DNA of 64,000 nt from Gammaproteobacteria bacterium (GTDB lineage Bacteria; Pseudomonadota; Gammaproteobacteria; Steroidobacterales; Steroidobacteraceae). The notes below the pieces were generated by a model that saw only the letters and a program-made list of their open reading frames with translations, had not been told where the DNA came from and ran no database searches. The stretch covers positions 62,001 through 126,000 of the forward strand of contig JAGWWY010000004.1 in assembly GCA_018970145.1 (NCBI GenBank), written 5' to 3'. Positions 37,158 through 46,232 of the stretch are shown piece after piece. The position numbers and the translations under genes are program-made. Each line of letters begins with the position of its first letter. The first letter of the stretch is position 1.

Positions 37158-38018
37158 ATGAAAATCCGATTACTCAAGCAAATTATCTTGGCTACGATCG
37201 TCGCAACTTTGGCCGCGACAGGCGCACTCGCTGCGACGCCAAAGGATCTCGTCTTGAGCGAGGTCATTGCCGGCGATTGGCGCTCGGCCGATGAGAAATC
37301 GCGGGATGCAGCACGTAAGCCCGTCGAGAACTTGCAGTTCTGGGGTTTGAAGCCGGGCGCGAGCATTCTTGAGGTGCAGCCGGGTGCCGGATGGTGGACT
37401 CGTATCCTCGCCCCCTATGCGGCGCGCACGGGCGGCCGATACAGCGCAACGGCCGCAGATCTTGCCAATCCGTCTATCACCGATGCCGCTCGCAAGGGTC
37501 GTGCCGATTTTGCAGCGCGGTTTGCCGACGACAAAATCTACGGCACGGTCGAGCTCGTCAACTGGGGTGCCACTGCGGCACCGTTGGCCGCGAACAGCTA
37601 CGACTTCATTCTGTTGTCGCGGGTGATCCATGGTTGGATGCGCATCGAAGGCTTGGTTGATCGCCACTTTGCGAGTCTCGCCGTTTCTTTGAAGCCAGGT
37701 GGCGTGTTGGGCGTCGAGCAGCATCGGGCAAATCCGGGGCCACAAGATCCGAAGGCCGAGAGTGGCTACGTGACCGAGGCTTATGTGATCGCAGCGGCTG
37801 AGAAGGCCGGGCTGCGATTAGCGGATCGATCGCAGATCAATGCAAATCCCAACGACAGCAAAGATCATCCCTTCGGTGTGTGGACGCTCCCGCCGACACG
37901 GAGCACGGTGCCCTACGGTTCAGGCAAAGCACCCGATCCGAATTTTGATCGTAGCAAGTACGATGCAATCGGCGAATCCGATCGTATGACCCTGCGCTTC
38001 GTCAAGGCAGCACCGTGA
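37158..38018 (+). CDS. Exported methyltransferase-fold protein
   Basis: The 286-aa product starts behind GAGG with a clear signal peptide (residues 1-25, ILATIVATLAATGALA/AT). The rest is a class I methyltransferase fold: ASILEVQPGAGWWTRILAPY resembles SAM motif I, YDFILLSRVIHGW motif IV, and LKPGGVLGVEQHRANPG motif VI. SAM is not normally available in the periplasm, so the protein may have another ligand or be retained differently. Homologues with signal peptides are known from proteobacterial genomes as predicted methyltransferases, without known substrate. It overlaps the following TPR gene by 4 nt (GTGA). Confidence 0.8.
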   Translation: MKIRLLKQIILATIVATLAATGALAATPKDLVLSEVIAGDWRSADEKSRDAARKPVENLQFWGLKPGASILEVQPGAGWWTRILAPYAARTGGRYSATAADLANPSITDAARKGRADFAARFADDKIYGTVELVNWGATAAPLAANSYDFILLSRVIHGWMRIEGLVDRHFASLAVSLKPGGVLGVEQHRANPGPQDPKAESGYVTEAYVIAAAEKAGLRLADRSQINANPNDSKDHPFGVWTLPPTRSTVPYGSGKAPDPNFDRSKYDAIGESDRMTLRFVKAAP

Positions 38019-38686
38019 ATCGCATCACCTTGCGTCGTTGGCGGCACCTCATGGTTGTCGGATTGTCGATGGCGGCAGCGTTAACGCAGGGTGCCGAGCC
38101 GGATGCGGCTCTTGCCGATCCTCAATACACTTTGGCGTACCAGGAATTTCGCGTGTTACAAGAGGCCGTGCTGGCCAAGCGAGACAGTGACGCCAAGCGA
38201 GCTGGGGACATCTGTATCACGACGCTAGAGGCTTTGATCCAACGTCAGCCTCGATCGTTCGAGGCTTTGGCGTTGCAATCAGCCTGCTATGGCTACCTTG
38301 CCAACTTGGGTGGAATGGCGGCGATCCGTAACGGCTCGCGTAGCGGCAAGAGCATCGAGGCGGCACTCGCCTTGGCGCCGAAGAACCCACGAGTCATCCT
38401 AGTGGATGGGTTCGGTCTTTATTTTCGCCCCAAATTCGTGGGTGGCGACAAAGGCAAGGGTTGCGCTCGAATCCGTGAAGCAACCAAGACCTTCGATTCT
38501 CATAACTCGAACGGCGCGCCATCTCCGTCCAACTCGCGACTGGATTGGGGTGCTGCTGAAGCGCATTACTGGAGCGGTCGCTGTGCGCGAGATGCCGGTG
38601 ATACCGCAACGGCACGCGCCGAGTTCGAAAAGGCGCTCGCGCTGGATCCAAACCTGGCTATTGCCAAAAAGGCGCTCGGCCGCTGA
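38015..38686 (+). CDS. Exported TPR-repeat protein
   Basis: The 223-aa product starts at GTG overlapping the methyltransferase-like stop. Residues 1-27 look like a signal peptide ending LTQGAE. The remainder is helical, with the TPR-like unit ARAEFEKALALDPNLAIAKKALG at the C-terminus and a second at about 92-125 (KSIEAALALAPKNPRVILVD). TPR proteins mediate protein contacts; translational coupling to the exported methyltransferase-like protein suggests the two act together in the envelope. No enzymatic motif is visible. Alternative start codons do not improve the signal peptide. Confidence 0.7.
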   Translation: MNRITLRRWRHLMVVGLSMAAALTQGAEPDAALADPQYTLAYQEFRVLQEAVLAKRDSDAKRAGDICITTLEALIQRQPRSFEALALQSACYGYLANLGGMAAIRNGSRSGKSIEAALALAPKNPRVILVDGFGLYFRPKFVGGDKGKGCARIREATKTFDSHNSNGAPSPSNSRLDWGAAEAHYWSGRCARDAGDTATARAEFEKALALDPNLAIAKKALGR

Positions 38687-38692
38687 GACTCA

Positions 38693-39154
38693 TCAAAAAA
38701 TTCCAGCGGCAAGGCCTACGACCAGCGTCGCGCCGAGTTCGCGGCAGCACTCGAGGTCTGCCGGCTTCGGCTCGCCGACCACCAACACAGGTTCAGCGAT
38801 CTCTTTCCACCGATAGCCGGTAACGATACGGCGCACCGCAGCGATGGTCCCGTGGCCCTCGTTGCCTGCACTCACCACGAGGCCGTAAGGCCGACCGACG
38901 GTGTGCGTTTCGACCGCATAGAACGTGCGGTCAAAAAAATCCTTCAGAGCTCCACTCATGTATGCAAAGTGTTCAGGGGTTGCGAGCAGAATGCCGTCCG
39001 CCCAAAGCAGATCCGCCGCGTCTGCAGCCAAGGCGGATTTCTCACGCAGCTCGAGGGGCTCGCCACTGGAGCGTGCTCCATCCCCCAAGGCAAGCCGCAA
39101 CTGCTCTGTGCGCCCACCACGACGACCGCCATAGACGATCAATATCTTCGGCAT
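38693..39154 (-). CDS. Flavodoxin-fold / NAD(P)H-dependent FMN reductase family protein
   Basis: The 153-aa product has a flavodoxin-like opening MPKILIVYGGRRGGRTEQL (FMN phosphate loop), LLWADGILLATPEHFAYMSGALKDFFDR (second FMN loop, as in WrbA and related reductases), and a third loop near GLVVSAGNEGHGT. It most likely binds FMN and carries out an NAD(P)H-dependent reduction, or acts as an electron carrier; the substrate is unknown. It is the last gene of the nudC-NRDE-tamA-tamB-yjdF run, 10 bp after yjdF, and converges on the TPR gene. Confidence 0.82.
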   Translation of the reverse strand: MPKILIVYGGRRGGRTEQLRLALGDGARSSGEPLELREKSALAADAADLLWADGILLATPEHFAYMSGALKDFFDRTFYAVETHTVGRPYGLVVSAGNEGHGTIAAVRRIVTGYRWKEIAEPVLVVGEPKPADLECCRELGATLVVGLAAGIF

Positions 39155-39164
39155 ATCTTTGGCA

Positions 39165-39803
39165 TCAGCGAGTGCGTCCGATGTGCCGAAACCAGTCGAG
39201 CGTCATGTCGCTCTGCCAGCGACGGTTGCGCCACCAAATCAGGAGCGTTGCCACGAGACCGCCCGCAGCGGCCATCAGCATGTCCTGATGCGCGTCCCAC
39301 TCGTCGCCTTGCGTGCCAAGGAAAGTGGCGCCGAGCCCTCCGCCGAAGAGGATGGCTGCTGCCCATTCGAGCAGTTCGTACAATAACGACGTCGACATCA
39401 CGAGATCGAGCGGTAAAAAATAACTCCAAAAACCTCGCACCTTGGCGTGCAGCATCAGTAGCTCGCGAAGTGGCAGCACGAGGCATAGTCCGTAACAAAA
39501 GTGCACGAGTCGGTCATAGTGATTACGACCCGATCCGAGCCAGTCAGTGACCTCTGCGATCGGCACCAATGAGTATGTGTAGTGGGCACCGATCGTGTGG
39601 ATAGTCAAAAATCCGAAAATCAGTACGCAAGACGGGAGCGACAACGGCAATACGTTGCGTATTACGATCAGCGCGGCGACTGCGGCGAAGATCAACACGT
39701 TCTCGAGCCACCAAGTGGCTCGATCGATGGGCGCAATAGCGAGCACGCCCCAGACCACGAGGAAAACGCCCGACATCAGTCGGATCGCGAGATTTCGGCT
39801 CAC
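39165..39803 (-). CDS. yjdF: DUF2238 (YjdF-type) inner-membrane protein
   Basis: The 212-aa product contains about six membrane helices and the DUF2238 signatures YDRLVHFCYGLCLVLPLRELL and DEWDAHQDMLMAAAGGLVATLLIW. The conserved His/Asp residues in these loops resemble a metal- or heme-binding membrane enzyme, but no function is established that I can cite. Its ATG overlaps the tamB stop by 4 nt, so its expression is coupled to the outer-membrane assembly genes. Confidence 0.87.
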   Translation of the reverse strand: MSRNLAIRLMSGVFLVVWGVLAIAPIDRATWWLENVLIFAAVAALIVIRNVLPLSLPSCVLIFGFLTIHTIGAHYTYSLVPIAEVTDWLGSGRNHYDRLVHFCYGLCLVLPLRELLMLHAKVRGFWSYFLPLDLVMSTSLLYELLEWAAAILFGGGLGATFLGTQGDEWDAHQDMLMAAAGGLVATLLIWWRNRRWQSDMTLDWFRHIGRTR

Positions 39804-42800
39804 GGCTTCTCAACCGTGTAGACCACATCGGCGCTCACTTCTTTGCCGGCTTCGGTTCGCACCGTCCAACGATCATTGATGCTGTAACGAAGCTTGAGGG
39901 TATTCAAAGTTTCGGCCAGTGATATACCGTAGCTGACGTAGAGCCGACTCGAGAGATATTTGCCGAAGACCAGCGAGGTCTCATTGGCGAGATTCTGCTC
40001 GATTCCGACGTCCTCGATGCCGATGCGTTGACCCAACTGCTGCGCGAGGATGGCGCCGCCTTGCGCCAGGAGGGCGGTTCGACTGGCACTGGAGCTCGAG
40101 TCACCCGCTTGAGTCGCCTCGATAGTGCCGCCCGCCAAGATCAGCGACACGACTTGTGATTGCGGTAATGACGGTTCTGAAAAGAAGCTCATCCGTGGCT
40201 CACGTAACGTCCCGCGTACATTCACGCCTGCCTTCACATCCGGAAATTCTTTGGTCGCTCTGATATCGATACCCGGGTCGTTGATGAGCCCGCCTGAAAA
40301 GATGAGTCGGCCGCGCTCGATGTCCAGACGTCGCCCCAAAGCGGCGTATTTTCCCTCGACGACACCGAGCTCTCCGCTACCGCGGTTGATCCCATCTGGC
40401 GTGCTGCGTACATTGATATTACCGGCGACTCGGCCGCTGAGGCCGAAGGAATCGACGGTCACCCGATCACCGAGTGTGAGCTTGATATCACTCGACACCC
40501 GAAACGAACTCGCGGGGTCGACAGATTCGGCGCCGACGATGATTTCATCAGTCGAGGTCGAGACGGCGCCTGTCAGATCAACCGGCGTCAGGCGCGCGCT
40601 AGGAACTAGCACCGTGCCCGTGGCGAGCAAATCGCGACCAGTGACCTTGAACTCGAGGTTCGGCGTCGCCGTGATACGCGCCTCCGGAAGATCAATGATT
40701 GGAATATCAGCGCCTCGAATTCGTAACGATCCGAAGGGTAGCGATCTGCGCCATTCGAGATCTGCATCAGCACGAATGCTCCCCTTGCCGGCGCGCGCAA
40801 AGGATTGCAAGTTGATCCGATTATCGATCAAGCGTGCTTCGGCATCGATGTCACGCAGTGCGAGATTGATCTGGTAAAAATCGAGCTCGCCCCGCTCGAG
40901 TCGTAACACGCCGTTGACGAGGGGAGCACCGACGGTGCCGCTGAAGTCGAAGTCCATCGACAGATCACCCGCCGATCGATCAATCTCCGGCACATAGAGA
41001 TTCAACAAACCGAGCGCGGTAGAGTCGGCGATCAGCTTCGCTTGCAGAGGCATCTCGGACCAAGTACCGGCACCGCGTAGCGCCAACAATTGACCGCTGG
41101 CGCGCCCGCGCTCGCCGGCGGCAATATCCAGCAGACCGACGACGGCGTCCGACGAGGAGCTGATATCGAGATAGCCCGAGCCCAAAGGAATGATGTCGCG
41201 CTTGCCGCTTGCGCGTAGCCAGTTGAGACGGGCATCGCGAAAGTCGGCGCGCAGGGTGCCCAGCAGAGGTCCCGTCGCAGGCGCGCCAATACTGGCTGCG
41301 GCGCTGATCGTGCCGTCGTAGCTCGCTTTGAGCCAAGGCTCCGGCAGGATTGAAGCAATGGGCAGACGCGCGATGTCAAAGCGCGCGTTCCACGCACCTT
41401 CGCTCCAAGCAGCTGCGAGGCAGAGTTCGGCGCTGCCAGTCAGTTCGTTCGACCGGCGAGCTCGTAAACAGAAGGGCTCGACATCAGCGCTGCTCATGGT
41501 GAAAGTTGCCGTCAGGGGATCCACTACGGCGAGTCCGATGTCGGCGGGCAGATCGAGATCAAGCTGCTCCCAGCGATGCTGCCAAGTGTGCGTATCGAAC
41601 GAGCCGACGCCACGAGCCTTCAGCGTCGCCTCGCGATCGCGGATATCGAGAGTGAGGCGGTGCGTCGCCGTCGAACCCTGCAGCTTGAACTCAAGCCGTT
41701 CGATATCTCGGCCCGCCGCTTGCGCATCCGCAATGGTCACATCGATCGTAGCCGGTGCCGACGCGTCGGTCAGCGGGTCGACATCGATCGCAGCACGCAA
41801 ACGGCCAATCTGCATCGTCGGTAGTTTCAGGTTATCGCCGTCGGCTTCGAGCAGCACCCGTATGGCGTTCGCTGTGCCACGTAACACGCCTTTTGCCGAC
41901 AAGCTTCCTGTCGCACCCGGTGCTACGACGGCCAGATCGTTCGCTTGGATCCTGAAAGTGAGATCGCGTCGGGTGTCCGATAACAGACCATCCAGTTCGA
42001 GATCAAAACCACCGAAGCGCACGTCGACAGCGTCGAAGCGATAGTCGCCTTTGGTAATGCGCAGTTTTCCGCCACCGCTAGCGGCGGCACCTCGCAGCCG
42101 TCCGCTGAGTTGGCGGAGGTCGATCTCGATACCAGCATTCTTGCCGCTGGTACGTCCCGTTGCAGTCAGTGAGAAATCGACTTTACCGTCAAGACCGGCT
42201 CGCCAACCCGAGGGATCGATATCTTTGACACGGCCGGTGATTTTCCATGACAAATCAGGTCGCCAGTCGAGTTCACCCGAGAACCGGCTCGTACCCTCGA
42301 GAAAATCAAAACGGCTATTGGTGAAAACGAAGCGTCCGGGTTGCAGCGATCCATCGATGACCGTCTGCATCGACGGCAGAACCCCGATCTGCAAGGCCGC
42401 CTCGGTTCGAACGTCGTAATTGCCCATACCCTGAAACGTGAATAGGCCGCGCTCACTCTGCAGTGCCGCGTCTTTCCCGAGCAAGGGCCAGCGGAAATTT
42501 TGCCAGCGTCCGCTGAGGGCGAGGCGCGTGCCGGCCGTTTCGAATGCCACAATCCCGCTGGTGTCGACGCGCAGCCGGCTCGGCCGGTGTGCGAGTTTCA
42601 ATGTCCGCGCTTGCAAGGTGTTGCGAGCGAAGCGGCCATCGAACTCGACATCAATGGGACCGGCACCGAGACCCGGCGAGTCGAGCGATCCGATCGCACG
42701 ATACCCCCCTGCATCGAACTCGAGCGCAAGCGTACCGGCGATGTCGCCGAAAAAGGCGGAACCACCGAAGCGGGTGAAGTCGAGCTTTGATACTTTTGCG

Positions 42801-43561
42801 GTGCCGCGCAGATTCCACGGCGGCAAGGCACGCAGGTCGGTCTCCTCGAGTTCGGCCAGGAACGGTTCGGTGAGCCCCCCTCGCAACGGTAATTTTTCGA
42901 GATCGCCGTCGGTGCTGACGCTCGCAATCCAGCGCGGACCTCGGTCCGATCGCAAAGTAGCTTTGGCCTTCGCCTCGAGGCCAAGCGGCATCGCCGCTTT
43001 GAGAGTACCTTCAGCCTCAAGCTCGATATTACCGAGAGAACCTTTCGCATCACGTATCCAAATACGCCGCTCGCGGATGGTGCCGCGGGCCGTCACGTTT
43101 TCGAACAACACCGGCGATCCCACCGGTGGTCTGATAGTGGTCGATCGCACTCGGGTCTGACGTGCTTCGAGTGTCAGCAGTCGCGGGAGAAACGGTTTTG
43201 CTTCGAGCGGTGGCGGCTGATTTCGTGGCTGTGGTGCAATCTCGAGGTTGCGAACTTCGAAGTTGCTGACATCGATGGTCTGCCACAACAGCGGCAGAAG
43301 TTCGATTCGCGCGCGGACCCCGTCGATACGCAAATAGACGAGGTCATGCTCAATGACGATACGATCAACGGTAAAGCCACCCGCCAAGGTTCCACGCAGG
43401 TTATCGATCTGCAGCTTTTCCAATGAGCCGGCTTTCGTCGGCAACTGAGCGACCGCGTAGCGCAGCGCTGCCTCCGAGTGTCCGAGCGTGAATAGCGCAA
43501 TCACCGGCATGCTGAGCAATAACAGCAACATCAAACCAGCGATGACAGAAACACGCTTCAC
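39800..43561 (-). CDS. tamB: TamB, inner-membrane-anchored AsmA-like translocation protein
   Basis: The 1253-aa product has an N-terminal membrane anchor (residues 6-27, VIAGLMLLLLLSMPVIALFTL), a very long beta-rich periplasmic region of repeating strands, and the C-terminal DUF490/TamB domain (about 960-1253) with GSGELGVVEGKYAALGRRLDIERGRLIFSGG and VKAGVNVRGTLREPRMSFFSEP-type segments. TamB forms a periplasm-spanning beta groove that works with TamA in outer-membrane protein and lipid homeostasis. The length matches E. coli TamB (1259 aa). It starts 10 bp after tamA. Confidence 0.95.
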   Translation of the reverse strand: MKRVSVIAGLMLLLLLSMPVIALFTLGHSEAALRYAVAQLPTKAGSLEKLQIDNLRGTLAGGFTVDRIVIEHDLVYLRIDGVRARIELLPLLWQTIDVSNFEVRNLEIAPQPRNQPPPLEAKPFLPRLLTLEARQTRVRSTTIRPPVGSPVLFENVTARGTIRERRIWIRDAKGSLGNIELEAEGTLKAAMPLGLEAKAKATLRSDRGPRWIASVSTDGDLEKLPLRGGLTEPFLAELEETDLRALPPWNLRGTAKVSKLDFTRFGGSAFFGDIAGTLALEFDAGGYRAIGSLDSPGLGAGPIDVEFDGRFARNTLQARTLKLAHRPSRLRVDTSGIVAFETAGTRLALSGRWQNFRWPLLGKDAALQSERGLFTFQGMGNYDVRTEAALQIGVLPSMQTVIDGSLQPGRFVFTNSRFDFLEGTSRFSGELDWRPDLSWKITGRVKDIDPSGWRAGLDGKVDFSLTATGRTSGKNAGIEIDLRQLSGRLRGAAASGGGKLRITKGDYRFDAVDVRFGGFDLELDGLLSDTRRDLTFRIQANDLAVVAPGATGSLSAKGVLRGTANAIRVLLEADGDNLKLPTMQIGRLRAAIDVDPLTDASAPATIDVTIADAQAAGRDIERLEFKLQGSTATHRLTLDIRDREATLKARGVGSFDTHTWQHRWEQLDLDLPADIGLAVVDPLTATFTMSSADVEPFCLRARRSNELTGSAELCLAAAWSEGAWNARFDIARLPIASILPEPWLKASYDGTISAAASIGAPATGPLLGTLRADFRDARLNWLRASGKRDIIPLGSGYLDISSSSDAVVGLLDIAAGERGRASGQLLALRGAGTWSEMPLQAKLIADSTALGLLNLYVPEIDRSAGDLSMDFDFSGTVGAPLVNGVLRLERGELDFYQINLALRDIDAEARLIDNRINLQSFARAGKGSIRADADLEWRRSLPFGSLRIRGADIPIIDLPEARITATPNLEFKVTGRDLLATGTVLVPSARLTPVDLTGAVSTSTDEIIVGAESVDPASSFRVSSDIKLTLGDRVTVDSFGLSGRVAGNINVRSTPDGINRGSGELGVVEGKYAALGRRLDIERGRLIFSGGLINDPGIDIRATKEFPDVKAGVNVRGTLREPRMSFFSEPSLPQSQVVSLILAGGTIEATQAGDSSSSASRTALLAQGGAILAQQLGQRIGIEDVGIEQNLANETSLVFGKYLSSRLYVSYGISLAETLNTLKLRYSINDRWTVRTEAGKEVSADVVYTVEKP

Positions 43562-43571
43562 GGCCGGTACA

Positions 43572-45413
43572 TCACAGCTTCGGCGAGAAATTCAGGTGCA
43601 AACGCGGGCCGGAGGGCTTGTCAAAGCCGCTCTCAACGCCGCAGCGCGGATCGGGGCGGAGATTGCGGCAAGCGGGATTGGTCAAGGGTTGTGCGATATC
43701 GATCCCCAGAGTGACGACTGGCAAACGCAGTCGCAGTCCGATGCCGGCTGAGTATTGCAGTGGATCACCGAAGTGATCGAATGCGTTACCGACATCGACG
43801 AATGCAGCAACGCCGAAGTTGCGCGGTAGATCGCGAATGACTTCTGCGGTGGCCGTCAAAAGATGGCGACCGCCGACTTTCGCGCCTAGCTCATCGGTTG
43901 GTGAGAGGTCGGTGTAGCCGAAGCCACGTACACTTCGATCACCGCCGGCAAAGAAGCGCTCTGTACCCGGCAGATTTTGCGTTGCGGATACCCAGGTTGC
44001 CCCAACTTGAGCGCGAAGAAACAGGTGCCACTGGGGCGCGAGGTCAAAAGCCCGTTCGCCTTCGATGCGTAATTGCAAATAATCGTCGGGTGCGCCGAGA
44101 TTTTGCGTAGAGCCGCGCAGCTCAGCCAACAGACCTCGCGAAAAAAGCGCCTCACCAAGATACCCGCGTGGCACCGACGCAAGACTGATCCCCGGTATGA
44201 CGAGCGTATCGCTGGTATCGAGGGAGGTTGCACGACCGGAATTGGCCGTCGCCGTGCGCACGCGGCTCAATGATGCAAAGAATACCCGTTGCCAGTCGCC
44301 TCGCACCTGCGTGATCGACGGCTGCAGTCGGGTCGTTCGCGTATCGAGGTCACCCAGCTCGTCGCGAGAGTAGCGCCACTCGGTGGTGAATTTTTCCAGC
44401 GCGGGATCCCCGATCGGAACGAGGTAGCGCGCCTCGAAAGACTGTTCGACTTGCGCGGCCTTTACGTCAGCCCGCAGTCGATGCCCTTTATCGTTGAGCC
44501 GTCGGTTTTCCCAAGTCAGTGTGCCGCGCGCACGGCTGTCAGTCGCGAATCCCACACCGGCCGAATATCGGTTACGCCGATTGGGTTCGGTGCGGATGCT
44601 GACTGGAATGAGGCGAGTTTGAGCATCGGGCTCACCCGCGAGCACCTCCACTGCCGAGAAATACTGACTGTCGTCCAGCGCGAACTGGGTGCGTAGCAGT
44701 TGAGTGGCATCGTAAGGTGAGCCGTCTTCGTAGCGTAGATAACGTCGTAACAGGCTTTCGTCCAATGAGCGTTGTTCGATGAGAGTCGAGCCGAAGCTAT
44801 AGCGAGGCCCTGTTTGCAAAATCAGAGTAGCCGTTGCGGTTTTCAACTCCGGGTCGACTCGCAGCTCGCTGCTTGTTAGTTGTGCCTCGACGAAGCCAAG
44901 CGTCGCGGCGGTTCGACGCAGAGAATCTTTGATCGAGTCGTATGCGGCATGATCGAGTCGCCTCCCGATGCGTAGCGGCGGGTCTCGCAGTATTTCCGAA
45001 AATGCCGGATGCTCGATGCCGGGCCCCTCTACTCGCAGGATGACATCCTGCATCATGACCGGAAGACCGGTATCGATCTGCAGACGGGCGCGCCAACGCG
45101 TCGCGTCGATCTTGTCGACCATGACTTCCACTTTGGCATCGTAGTAACCGAAAGGGCGCAATGCGGCAGCCGCTTCGCGAACGGCGCGCTCTTGCAGACG
45201 CTCGACAAGATTGGCATCGAGATCGTCGCGACCCTTGTAGCGTTCGAGACTCAGGTAGGCGAGCACGTTGCGACGAAGCTCGCCTTCCACGCCATTGATC
45301 TGGATGTCGATGTCGGCATGGGCGGGATTGCTCGCTATCACTGACGATAGCGCCGCCAGCACGCCGGCGTATGCCGCGCGACGACGACTATTCGAGGTGA
45401 ACGAGAGCAGCAT
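43572..45413 (-). CDS. tamA: TamA, Omp85-family outer-membrane protein
   Basis: The 613-aa product has a signal peptide ending NPAHA/D (about residues 1-33), POTRA domains from 34 to about 270 (GVEGELRRNVLAYLSLERYKG, ALRPFGYYDAKVEV), and an Omp85 barrel. The barrel includes FFAGGDRSVRGFGYTDLSP, the conserved (V/I)RG(F/Y) motif of loop 6, and AAFVDVGNAFDHFGDPLQYSAGIGLR near the end. TamA inserts or assembles outer-membrane proteins together with TamB. Length is close to E. coli TamA (577 aa). The gap to the NRDE gene is 17 bp. Confidence 0.95.
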   Translation of the reverse strand: MLLSFTSNSRRRAAYAGVLAALSSVIASNPAHADIDIQINGVEGELRRNVLAYLSLERYKGRDDLDANLVERLQERAVREAAAALRPFGYYDAKVEVMVDKIDATRWRARLQIDTGLPVMMQDVILRVEGPGIEHPAFSEILRDPPLRIGRRLDHAAYDSIKDSLRRTAATLGFVEAQLTSSELRVDPELKTATATLILQTGPRYSFGSTLIEQRSLDESLLRRYLRYEDGSPYDATQLLRTQFALDDSQYFSAVEVLAGEPDAQTRLIPVSIRTEPNRRNRYSAGVGFATDSRARGTLTWENRRLNDKGHRLRADVKAAQVEQSFEARYLVPIGDPALEKFTTEWRYSRDELGDLDTRTTRLQPSITQVRGDWQRVFFASLSRVRTATANSGRATSLDTSDTLVIPGISLASVPRGYLGEALFSRGLLAELRGSTQNLGAPDDYLQLRIEGERAFDLAPQWHLFLRAQVGATWVSATQNLPGTERFFAGGDRSVRGFGYTDLSPTDELGAKVGGRHLLTATAEVIRDLPRNFGVAAFVDVGNAFDHFGDPLQYSAGIGLRLRLPVVTLGIDIAQPLTNPACRNLRPDPRCGVESGFDKPSGPRLHLNFSPKL

Positions 45414-45430
45414 CGTGCCCCGATTCTACT

Positions 45431-46222
45431 TCAGAGACTCGCTGCTTCGGGCGGCCACTTGGCGCGTGTTGCTTGCCAGCGGATTTGCCCATCGGGCTGC
45501 CCCGATGCGTTGTACCGGCGTTCTTCGAGCGACCAGTTTCCGCGTCGATCAAGCAGCAGTAGGGTGGAGCACCGAGTTCCGTAACCCTCGGTGAGTACGA
45601 AGGGCGAGGAGAGGATCGACTCCCACTCAGCGCCGATACCGGTATCGGGTAAGCAATCGGGCGGGGCACGCTCGCGATCAGCGAGTGCATCCCAAAGCGC
45701 AGCCGGATCCGTCGCGCCAACGCTCGACCAATCCGCTAGGGCGCCGCGCAGCCGCAGCAGTTTGGGCCAGGGCGTGTCGAGCACGTGATTGCTCAGTGCG
45801 TGCACGCCGGCAGAGAGTCGGCGAGCGAACTGGGCATCGCGGTTACTGGCATACCAAAGCGCATCACCATCATGCAGTAACAGGTTGAAGCCGGCATATC
45901 GACTCGCATGGCGTGCTAGCGAATCGAGATGCGATTCTGCTGAGTCCGGACTCGTCAGAAAGGCGGGGACGAGGTCGCCCCGCGTCGGCGCTTTGGGCAT
46001 TTTCAACGCTTCGCGGAAGTTGGTCACGAGACCAAAGCGCGATCGCTGCTCGAGACCCAGCCAAGTGCCGCCCGCCTGCAGATCACGACCCGCCAAAACG
46101 CTCGGCCGATCGTCCCAGAGGGCGAGCGGCGCGGCCGGTCGAGCATGGAACTCGTCCCGATTAGCGACCACCACGGCGAGATAGTGGGGGTGCGTGTCGA
46201 ACGCGACGGCGGCGAGGCACAT
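45431..46222 (-). CDS. NRDE (TANGO2-like) family protein
   Basis: The 263-aa product begins MCLAAVAFDTHPHYLAVVVANRDEF, with the defining NRDE motif and the Cys2 typical of the family. HARPAAPLALWDDRPSVLAGRDLQAGGTWLG and FGLVTNFRE are also standard. The family is related to human TANGO2, with an Ntn-hydrolase-like fold and a suggested part in heme or lipid handling; the bacterial function is not settled. It lies 10 bp after nudC and 17 bp before tamA. Confidence 0.92.
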   Translation of the reverse strand: MCLAAVAFDTHPHYLAVVVANRDEFHARPAAPLALWDDRPSVLAGRDLQAGGTWLGLEQRSRFGLVTNFREALKMPKAPTRGDLVPAFLTSPDSAESHLDSLARHASRYAGFNLLLHDGDALWYASNRDAQFARRLSAGVHALSNHVLDTPWPKLLRLRGALADWSSVGATDPAALWDALADRERAPPDCLPDTGIGAEWESILSSPFVLTEGYGTRCSTLLLLDRRGNWSLEERRYNASGQPDGQIRWQATRAKWPPEAASL

Positions 46223-46232
46223 GCTGCGTTAC

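Noticed and set aside
39800-43561. Possible repeats or frame break within tamB
   Set aside because: The low motif density is normal for the long AsmA-like region; the frame is continuous and the length matches the family.
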